Shown here: in pieces, positions 57,438-64,000 of the stretch | How the letters are laid out: every line of letters begins with the position of its first letter | Position numbering within the stretch: position 1 is the first letter of the stretch | Source: Deltaproteobacteria bacterium HGW-Deltaproteobacteria-13 | GTDB taxonomy: Bacteria; Desulfobacterota; Syntrophia; Syntrophales; Smithellaceae | Direction: 5' to 3' | DNA length: 64,000 nucleotides | Assembly: GCA_002840555.1 (NCBI GenBank) | Contig: PHBJ01000003.1 | Coordinates: forward strand, 128,412-192,411 | Notes under the pieces: model-generated | What the model was told of the DNA's origin: nothing | The model's input: only the letters and a program-made list of their open reading frames with translations | The model's database searches: none | Made by a program: the position numbers and the translations under genes

Positions 57438-59294
57438 TTATAACCTCCTCGCGCGCAGATTAATTCTGAGCAGAGCTTTTATAATGTAGGTCATCTGATA
57501 GATGTTGCGCCATAGCCCCATTTTGCTCATCAGCAATACACTATGGAGAAACCTGAGCGGATTGAGATATTTCAGCACGCCCTGAAACTCCACCAGAGCG
57601 AAACTGAGCAGGCTATCGGGCGTGTTGTTTTTATCGGTGATGCATTCGATGATGGCCGGCGCCCCTTCTTTGCGCGCGCGCTCATATGCCGGAATAATAT
57701 CTTCGGCAACCGTCACCCTCTCGGCCCTCCATCCGAATCCGCGGGCTATGGGCACATATTCCACGCCGTCGAGATCCGTGCCCACAAAATTCTGGGCAAA
57801 AAATGAATTCTGCATGGACCGGATCATGTTCCAGGCGCTGTCATTATTAATAAAGATGATGATGGGCAGTTGATAACGGCTGATGGTCTCCAGTTCCTGT
57901 ACATTGTACATGAACGATCCGTCGCCGGTTATCAGGAAAACCTGCGTATCGGGCGCGGCAAGCGCCGTCCCGATGGCATAAGATATTCCGCCGCCGAGGG
58001 CCGCCATGCCATACGGATAAAAGGCCTGCCGGGGGCCGATATCCGGCGCGTACATCGCCATGTACAAGACCGTATTCCCTCCGTCCATCACCATAATCGG
58101 ATCATCTTTTGTAACGATGTTGCCTATGGCCTGCGCAAACTTGCCCTGATGCATGAGCTTTCCTTCCGAGGCGGCATCTTTATTCAGACGCGCAAGCCGG
58201 CCGCTCTTCAAATTCGTCAGCATCTTTGCCCATGAATTCCATCGGCCATCGCTATGAAAATTATTTTTCATCAATTCACCGGTCATCTGGCCGAGCACGG
58301 TTTTGACATCTCCCTGAATGGATACTGCCGGTTGTACATTAAGTCCTATCTGCAGCGGATCAATATCCACGTGAATGAACTTAATGGAACCGGACCACAC
58401 CGGAGGCAGGCCGAAACCGTCCAGGCCGGAAAAAGCCGCACCAAGCGCAAGCACCACATCGGCATCCTGGATAGCCACATGGAACACTTCGCCGGACGTG
58501 TAACTGGGACCGCCCAGGCATAACGGATGACTCAGAGGCACACTGCCCATGCCGGCCATCGAAGTCGCAATGGGAATTTTATATGTTTCCAGAAAATCTA
58601 TCAGATCCGCGCAGGCTTCGGATGCTTTGACGCCGCCGCCGCAGAAGATGAGCGGTTTTTTTGCGTTCATTAAAAGTTTTGCCGCTTGCGCAATTGAAGA
58701 AGATTCCGCCCGTAAGCGCACCGGCTCAACGGGCCGCTGACGTTTCTCCGGCAGGATCATAACCGAATTAGCCGAAACATATTGATTCAGTAATTTGAAG
58801 GGAATATCGATATGGACCGGTCCCATCTTATGATTGCACGATTCCTGCAGGGCTTTGATAATCTGGGCAGGCGCTTTTTCCAGAGTGGTCAGGCGGGTAT
58901 TCCAACGGGTGACGGCCTGGAACGCGGCGCTCTGATCAAAACGCCACCGTTCAACGCTCTTGTTGCAGTCCGGTTCATCATCCGCGCATAAAGACAGAGC
59001 CACCAGCGGAATTTTATCCGCCCAGGCATTGGTCACTCCGCATATCTGGGAAATTGCCCGGCCGTTGGAATCGGTGAGCACCGCCGCCTGAAGACGCGAC
59101 CGGCGTATATAACCTTCAGCCATCAAAGCAGCCGCGGTTTCATTATGCGCCGTGATAACGCGGACGTCTTTTTCTGTTTCCAACGCTTTGATGATCGGTT
59201 TTAATCTTGGCGTCGGCACCGTGAAGAAAAATTTAATGCCCTGAGAAGAAAGACAACGCGCTAATACTTGAGCCCCCGAAACATCCTTTTGCAT
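57438..59294 (-). CDS. TPP-dependent enzyme (acetolactate synthase/2-hydroxyacyl-CoA lyase-like)
   Basis: A 618-residue TPP enzyme of the acetohydroxyacid synthase superfamily. The N-terminal domain carries FFFTVPTPRLKPIIKALETE and NETAAALMAEGYIRRSRLQA (activating Glu). The central domain has KKPLIFCGGGVKASEACADL and a cofactor-like pocket. The C-terminal domain contains the intact VFLITGDGSFMYNVQELETI and IIIFINNDSAWNMI Mg-TPP motif. The C-terminal 60 residues (LNPLRFLHSVLLMSKMGLWR) form an extra helical, rather hydrophobic tail. GGAGG precedes the ATG by 6 bases. With its neighbour at 55823 (1 bp apart) it may build a heteromeric lyase or decarboxylase for a 2-oxo or 2-hydroxyacyl-CoA compound. 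Confidence 0.87.
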   Translation of the reverse strand: MQKDVSGAQVLARCLSSQGIKFFFTVPTPRLKPIIKALETEKDVRVITAHNETAAALMAEGYIRRSRLQAAVLTDSNGRAISQICGVTNAWADKIPLVALSLCADDEPDCNKSVERWRFDQSAAFQAVTRWNTRLTTLEKAPAQIIKALQESCNHKMGPVHIDIPFKLLNQYVSANSVMILPEKRQRPVEPVRLRAESSSIAQAAKLLMNAKKPLIFCGGGVKASEACADLIDFLETYKIPIATSMAGMGSVPLSHPLCLGGPSYTSGEVFHVAIQDADVVLALGAAFSGLDGFGLPPVWSGSIKFIHVDIDPLQIGLNVQPAVSIQGDVKTVLGQMTGELMKNNFHSDGRWNSWAKMLTNLKSGRLARLNKDAASEGKLMHQGKFAQAIGNIVTKDDPIMVMDGGNTVLYMAMYAPDIGPRQAFYPYGMAALGGGISYAIGTALAAPDTQVFLITGDGSFMYNVQELETISRYQLPIIIFINNDSAWNMIRSMQNSFFAQNFVGTDLDGVEYVPIARGFGWRAERVTVAEDIIPAYERARKEGAPAIIECITDKNNTPDSLLSFALVEFQGVLKYLNPLRFLHSVLLMSKMGLWRNIYQMTYIIKALLRINLRARRL

Positions 59295-59509
59295 AGTGAC
59301 CTCCCGGATTTAAATGCACTCTCGCTGCTATTTGGAAATTGTATTATGAAACGTATATAAACAATGGAAAAGAATCAATGACACGAACGGACATTTATAT
59401 TGATAAAAACGGCCACTTCCTATCAATTATTTATATTTTACAATGACATATATGAATAATGAAAAGTGAATGGTGACTAGTGAAAAGTAAAAAAATCAAA
59501 ATGGCTGTA
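59295..59509 (-). other. region between the AraC gene and the TPP enzymes
   Basis: About 215 bp, rich in A and T, in which the cluster promoter is expected. No near-consensus sigma70 promoter is evident on the minus strand. This is consistent with an activator-dependent promoter. Short direct repeats (GTGAAAAGT at 59466 region and again near 59480) are visible. Confidence 0.35.
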
Positions 59510-60547
59510 TTAAGATGCTTTTTTCCGGAAATTCGCGGGAGTGGTGCCTGTCCATGTTTTAAAGGCGTGATAAAAACCGGCCACCTCACTGTAGCCCAAC
59601 TGAGAAGCTATTTTTTCCATGGAACAATCGCCCGACGCAATCAGTTCCAGTGCTTTCTGCTTGCGGATATCAGATAGAATATCTTTGTAGGACGTCCCTT
59701 CCAGAGCCAGTTTACGCCGGATGGTGCGTTCGGGCATGTTGACACGGCCGGTCAATTGATCAAGGGTTGGAAAATCGCCTTTGGCAAACAAAAGTTCATG
59801 CCGGATTTTATCTTGGACCGTCGCGCGTTCGTTGAAACGCTCGCACAACTGCCGGCATTCCTGCTCCAGAACTTTTTTCGCCAAGGGATTGGCATGCTTA
59901 AGCGGCCGTTCAAGAATTGCCGCATCAAAAATAAATATATTTTCAGGAGCGTCAAAAAAAACCGGACAATGAAATATTTCTTTATATCTGTCCGCGTAAT
60001 CCGGCGCGGGATATTCAAAACGCATTTCGTTAAAAACATGCGCGTCATCCAGAATCATAGAGCATATGGTATAAAGTGAGACAACCTCCGTCTCACAAAC
60101 ATAAAGGCGAAAATCATCCAGACTCACCAGTTCCTTCAATCGAACGCAGCCCTTTTTACCTTCCACTGTTAAATCGTACTGAAAATATGAAGAGGCAAGG
60201 TCTATGTAAGTGAGCATCATTTTAAGGGCATCCAGGGCCTTTTCGCAGCACATCGCCGCCATACCCAGTTTACCTTTCGAGATCAGATGATGATGCTGTC
60301 CCAAATCCAAACCACTCAAAGGCGCGGGCGCACGTTGCGCCAGCTTGCGGCCGACCATAATTTCCTGTGCCGTCGTGATGATACGTAACGGGTCATTCAG
60401 TTCGCTCATCGTGATGCCGCTGCCCGCAAGAATTTCCCGGGGATCAATGCCATACTGCTGAGCCGCACGCACAAACACGGCCACATTATTGATGGGACGC
60501 TGCACGCTTAAACCAGCCTTGGACTTTAAGTGGATTTTCTCGCTCAT
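59510..60547 (-). CDS. AraC-family transcriptional regulator
   Basis: A 345-residue activator. The N-terminal part (about residues 1-240) is an AraC-binding/Arabinose_bd-like domain of the type seen in OruR- and ArgR-like activators (VFVRAAQQYGIDPREILAGS, PLSGLDLGQHHHLISKGKLG). The C-terminal double helix-turn-helix (about 245-345) has DQLTGRVNMPERTIRRKLAL as the first helix pair and IASQLGYSEVAGFYHAFKTW, the AraC signature, as the second. I chose ATG 60547 with AAGG upstream. It precedes the catabolic cluster in the same orientation and probably activates it upon binding of a substrate. Confidence 0.87.
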   Translation of the reverse strand: MSEKIHLKSKAGLSVQRPINNVAVFVRAAQQYGIDPREILAGSGITMSELNDPLRIITTAQEIMVGRKLAQRAPAPLSGLDLGQHHHLISKGKLGMAAMCCEKALDALKMMLTYIDLASSYFQYDLTVEGKKGCVRLKELVSLDDFRLYVCETEVVSLYTICSMILDDAHVFNEMRFEYPAPDYADRYKEIFHCPVFFDAPENIFIFDAAILERPLKHANPLAKKVLEQECRQLCERFNERATVQDKIRHELLFAKGDFPTLDQLTGRVNMPERTIRRKLALEGTSYKDILSDIRKQKALELIASGDCSMEKIASQLGYSEVAGFYHAFKTWTGTTPANFRKKAS

Positions 60548-60799
60548 AGGCCTTTTCGTGAAATGATTTTCGGGTTGAGAAAATATATAAAGAAGCCGTG
60601 CCTGTGTCAATGAAATAAAACATTTTCATTTCAGGTCAACTCTCTGAATCACGGTTTGAAAAACACATGATTTAGCGGCAAATGATACTGATCCCCATCG
60701 CGACAAACACCCCCAATGGAATGCCTGTTATGGCGGGACCAGGAGCGGTAAGCCAACCTCAATGGAGCACATTTTACGAAGCGTTATCTCTGAACTGCT
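60548..60799. other. gap between the AraC gene and the hybrid sensor gene
   Basis: About 250 bp. It ends with a gentle A/T-rich run and holds no gene. A few short self-complementary stretches (GGCGGGACCAGGAGCGG region) are visible, but nothing is strong enough to call a terminator. Confidence 0.4.
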
Positions 60800-63700
60800 C
60801 TAACCGGCTTCGTATTTCTCCAGCTTTTTGCGCAGGGTTTTGCGTGTAATGCCCAGGCGGCGGGCGGCCTCGCTTTTATTACCGCCGCTGGTTTCCAGCG
60901 CCTCCAGTATTCTTCGCTTTTCCACCTCTTCCAGAGACAGATTTCCGGCAGCCGCGGACGGACGGTTCAGGCTTTCCGGCGGTTCATCACCAGACACCGT
61001 CTGATCGGCCATTGTGAAAACCAGTTCATCCTCACCCACCATTTCCGTCCGGGAGAGAACAACAGCCCGCTCCACCGCATTCATCAACTCCCGCACATTG
61101 CCCGGCCAGGAATAATGCGCGAGCTTCTGCATTGCCTGCGGCGTGAACCCCTTGATGGTTTTGAAATTACTTTGAGCAAACGTTCTCAAAAAGGCCTGCG
61201 CCATGAGAGGAATATCTTCAGGCCGCTCTCTGAGCGGCGGCAACGCGAGCGTCACAACATTGAGCCGGTAAAACAAATCTTCACGGAAACGCCCTTCGCG
61301 AACTTCCTTTTTTAAATCTTTATTGGAAGCGGCAATCACGCGGACATCAATTTTGATCACTTCCCGTCCGCCCACACGCGTAATTTCCCGCTCCTGAAGG
61401 ACGCGCAGAAGCTTGACCTGCATGGCGGGGGACATTTCGCTGACTTCATCGAGAAAAATGCTGCCGCCGTCCGCCTGGACAAACTTTCCTTCCCGCCGTC
61501 GGTCCGCTCCGGTAAAAGAGCCTTTCTCGTGGCCGAACAGTTCCGATTCCAGAAGCGTTTCGGTGAGGGCGGCGCAGTTGATTTTGACAAACGGCGCATC
61601 TTTGCGATTGCTGTTAAAATGAATCGCATTGGCAATGACTTCCTTCCCTGTCCCGGACTCGCCGGTAATCAGCACGGTCGCCTGCGTGGCGGCCACCTGT
61701 TCAACAATTTCCAGTATCCTGACCATCACGGCGCTCCGGCCGATGATGTTCCGCCGGTCGAATTTTTCTCCCAGTCTATCTTTCAGATATTCGTTTTCCT
61801 TCTTCAGTCTGCTGTGCTCGGTCGCCCGGGCAATGGTCATTTGCAGCTCGTCGAAATCCAGCGGTTTGGTCAGATAATCATAAGCTCCTTTTTTCAGGGT
61901 ACTGACGGCTGTTTCCACCGATGCGTAAGCCGTCATGATAATGACGGGAATGGACGGATTGATTTGTTTGATCTGTTCGAGCGCTTCAATACCCGAAACG
62001 TTCATCATCCGGATATCCATCAGGATCAAATCAAAAGACCGCTTCCGGACTTCGTCCACAGCGACCGAACCGTCATCCGCTTCGGCCACGTTATATCCCC
62101 AACCGCTCAGAAGTTTTTTCAGCATCACGCGATGGGCAAGATCATCATCGGCAATTAAAATGGTATAGCAGCTTAAATCAACATTAATTAAATCGTTCCC
62201 ACCCACTTCGTTTTCTACCGGTTTATTCCCAACATATAATATGGGCAACTTAAAATAAAATGTTGCTCCTTTACCTTCAGTAGATTTTACTTTTAACTCA
62301 CCATCCAATAAAAATACCAACTCTTTTGAAATTGCTAATCCAAGCCCGGTTCCATCATGTCGTGAAGTGTATTTTTTTGAATATTGCACAAACCTGTCAA
62401 AAATGTGTTCCAGCTCATGTTTCGGTATTCCAACACCGGTATCTTTAACAAAAATTTGTAAGTCACTATTTTTAATTACATATCCAAAAATTATTTTACC
62501 GTTTTCAGTATATTTAATGGCATTTGAAATTAGGTTGTTTAGTATTTGCTTTAAGCGAATTTCATCGCTATTGATTATAAAAGGGGCATCTTTTGGGTAA
62601 AAAAGCTGAAGTTGCAACTCAAGTTTTTTGTTTGTTTTTTTAACAAGCAAATTTGAATAAAACATTTCAAGTTCATGAAACAGCTTATGCAAATCAAAAT
62701 CAATTCTTTTAATGGTTAATTGCTTCGATTGTATTTTTGAAATGTCAATAATATCATCAATTATTTTCAGCAAACTTTCACCATTAGTGTTAATGTATTC
62801 GGCAAATATTTTTTTTTGTTTTTTTGAAATGTTTTTCTCACTAATTAATTGCGAAAAGCCTAACACCGCGTTCATAGGTGTACGAATTTCATGACTCATA
62901 TTTGAAAGAAATGCCGTTTTTAGTTGATCGTTTTCCTCGGCTTTTTGTTTGGCAATAATTAAATCTTTAATTAAAGTCAAGCGTTCTGATATTTTCCAAA
63001 CATTATCCAGCAAAAGCGTTAGTTGTCGAACATCCGAATTGTTATAGTTGGTATATTTATTAGCAACACCGGCTACTGCTACAATTTTATTATCAATTAT
63101 TACCGGAATTGTCAAAAATTTTTCAAGTTTTACGTGACCTTCAGGGGTTCCTTTTTTTATTGGGTTTTCGGCATGATAATCATTGATTATTATTGGTTTT
63201 CTTTGCCTTACTGCTTCACCCCAACAACCCGTTTTATCTAAGTCGTAAATGGTTTGAGGATTCATCACTGAACATTCTTTCATTACATCTTTCGACCAGG
63301 TATTCAAGATAAATTGCTTTTTTTCTTCAACATAAAAATAAATGTAGCCAATTTTACTTTTAGTTAAATCAACTGCCTGTTTTAAAGCAAAATCTAAAAG
63401 CTCCTGAACTGAATTTGTTTGAAATTGCGAAACTTTTAGCAAACTTTCAAGACGTTCGTTGTTGAATAAAATTTCATTATTTTGTATCTTGATTTTTTCC
63501 TCGCTTACTTCGGCTTGCTCTTTGGCATCAACAAGTTCTTGCAATATTTTTTTTCTTTCCGTAATATCCTCTTTTATGGCCAAATAACTTGTTGTTTTTC
63601 CATTCTCATCAAAAATGGGTGAAATTGAGGCAAGTTCCCAATAAAGCTCTCCATTTTTCTTTTTATTGTGAAATTCACCGCGCCATTCTTTACCTGCTAA

Positions 63701-64000
63701 AATGGTTTCCCAAAGCACTTTGTATTCATTTTTTGGTTTTTCACCCGAGCTAAATACTTTTGGATTTTTTCCTACCAATTCATGAAATTTATAACCACTA
63801 ATTTCTAATACTTTTGGATTTACATAGTCAATATTTCCATTTGTATCGGTAATAATGATTGATACCGGGCTTTGCTCCACGGCACTAGAAAGTTTGAGTA
63901 CCTTTACCTCTGCATTTCGGCGTTCGGTAATATCATTTGCAAGCACTAGCCTAGCTTTTCTTGCTTTGTAATTTATACCTTGCGATAGAATTTCAACTAA
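60800..64000 (-). CDS. hybrid sensor histidine kinase fused to NtrC-type sigma54 activator, N-terminus beyond window
   Basis: At least 1066 residues; the frame is open to base 64000, so the real start lies outside. The visible layout is the end of one PAS domain (LVEILSQGINYKARKARLVL), then from about 63946 a PAS domain (AVEQSPVSIIITDTNGNIDY), a GAF domain, HisKA with the phospho-His in FLSNMSHEIRTPMNAVLGFS, HATPase_c (NNLISNAIKYTENG, VKDTGVGIPK, GTGLGLAIS), a receiver domain (ILIADDD; Asp in LILMDIRMMN), a sigma54 AAA+ domain (ITGESGTGKE, GHEKGSFTGADRR, SIFLDEVSEM) and a Fis-type HTH (NKSEAARRLGITRKTLRKKL). A kinase and its sigma54 activator are in one chain. The kinase half is far richer in A+T than the activator half. 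Confidence 0.9.
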   Translation of the reverse strand, partial: LVEILSQGINYKARKARLVLANDITERRNAEVKVLKLSSAVEQSPVSIIITDTNGNIDYVNPKVLEISGYKFHELVGKNPKVFSSGEKPKNEYKVLWETILAGKEWRGEFHNKKKNGELYWELASISPIFDENGKTTSYLAIKEDITERKKILQELVDAKEQAEVSEEKIKIQNNEILFNNERLESLLKVSQFQTNSVQELLDFALKQAVDLTKSKIGYIYFYVEEKKQFILNTWSKDVMKECSVMNPQTIYDLDKTGCWGEAVRQRKPIIINDYHAENPIKKGTPEGHVKLEKFLTIPVIIDNKIVAVAGVANKYTNYNNSDVRQLTLLLDNVWKISERLTLIKDLIIAKQKAEENDQLKTAFLSNMSHEIRTPMNAVLGFSQLISEKNISKKQKKIFAEYINTNGESLLKIIDDIIDISKIQSKQLTIKRIDFDLHKLFHELEMFYSNLLVKKTNKKLELQLQLFYPKDAPFIINSDEIRLKQILNNLISNAIKYTENGKIIFGYVIKNSDLQIFVKDTGVGIPKHELEHIFDRFVQYSKKYTSRHDGTGLGLAISKELVFLLDGELKVKSTEGKGATFYFKLPILYVGNKPVENEVGGNDLINVDLSCYTILIADDDLAHRVMLKKLLSGWGYNVAEADDGSVAVDEVRKRSFDLILMDIRMMNVSGIEALEQIKQINPSIPVIIMTAYASVETAVSTLKKGAYDYLTKPLDFDELQMTIARATEHSRLKKENEYLKDRLGEKFDRRNIIGRSAVMVRILEIVEQVAATQATVLITGESGTGKEVIANAIHFNSNRKDAPFVKINCAALTETLLESELFGHEKGSFTGADRRREGKFVQADGGSIFLDEVSEMSPAMQVKLLRVLQEREITRVGGREVIKIDVRVIAASNKDLKKEVREGRFREDLFYRLNVVTLALPPLRERPEDIPLMAQAFLRTFAQSNFKTIKGFTPQAMQKLAHYSWPGNVRELMNAVERAVVLSRTEMVGEDELVFTMADQTVSGDEPPESLNRPSAAAGNLSLEEVEKRRILEALETSGGNKSEAARRLGITRKTLRKKLEKYEAG

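Noticed and set aside
1-64000. tRNA, rRNA, prophage and attachment-site signals
   Set aside because: Reading through the window I saw no cloverleaf-type TTCRANYC arms, no rRNA conserved blocks, no integrase and no phage structural genes. A tRNAscan/Infernal run would settle this.

Overview
The window is 64 kb of a Gram-negative anaerobe. My best guess is a Desulfobacterota/Syntrophales-like deltaproteobacterium. This rests on outer-membrane proteins (OmpA, patatin-Omp85), an sigma54 regulator, many radical SAM and B12-radical SAM enzymes, an AmmeMemoRadiSam set, acyl-CoA/TPP catabolic genes, and a GC content that looks close to half. No 16S gene, tRNA, CRISPR array, intact IS or prophage was seen, so the taxonomic call is inference.

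Region 1 (1-9.5 kb): a truncated secreted alpha/beta hydrolase is divergent from a TetR regulator. Next comes a minus-strand operon: FadR-type GntR regulator, GlpA/GlpD-like glycerol-3-phosphate dehydrogenase, alkyl-DHAP-synthase-like FAD oxidase, DUF362 protein, FGGY kinase. It looks like polyol or ether-glycerol metabolism and carries a clear operator over its own promoter. Region 2 (9-13.7 kb): small housekeeping and stress genes (COG4315-type secreted protein, hydrolase, HD protein, receiver protein next to a decayed gene, GNAT, universal stress protein, small membrane protein).

Region 3 (13.9-32.5 kb): a long plus-strand accessory block. Nine closely spaced genes encode a GT-C-like membrane protein, a radical SAM/SPASM-like enzyme, a small protein, a TPP-dependent E1 alpha/beta pair without E2/E3, a GT2 glycosyltransferase, two tandemly duplicated 800-residue membrane proteins and another polytopic protein. 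They are followed by three B12-binding radical SAM genes, one secreted protein, two relic 3' gene ends and three look-alike promoters. This is the best candidate for an undescribed system, probably a cell-surface glycan, glycolipid or modified lipid pathway.

Region 4 (32.5-48.5 kb): hydrolases, M48 lipoprotein protease, LysE exporter, an OmpA/TSP3 protein broken by a 25-bp tandem duplication, an MBL hydrolase, then an AmmeMemoRadiSam pair whose members both carry export signals, a membrane-embedded spermidine-synthase-like protein, a patatin-Omp85 protein and a lipoprotein/Tat-type amidohydrolase.

Region 5 (48.7-60.5 kb): a minus-strand catabolic cluster headed by an AraC regulator: two adjacent TPP-lyase-like subunits (one with a degenerate cofactor motif), two SDRs, a crotonase, a VOC protein, a carboxymuconolactone-decarboxylase-like protein, a hydrolase, an acyl-CoA dehydrogenase and a P1-nuclease/PLC-like exported protein. 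Region 6 (60.8-64 kb): the 3' part of a giant sensor kinase fused to an NtrC-type sigma54 activator. Its kinase half is strikingly AT-rich, suggesting a fusion across a horizontal-transfer boundary.
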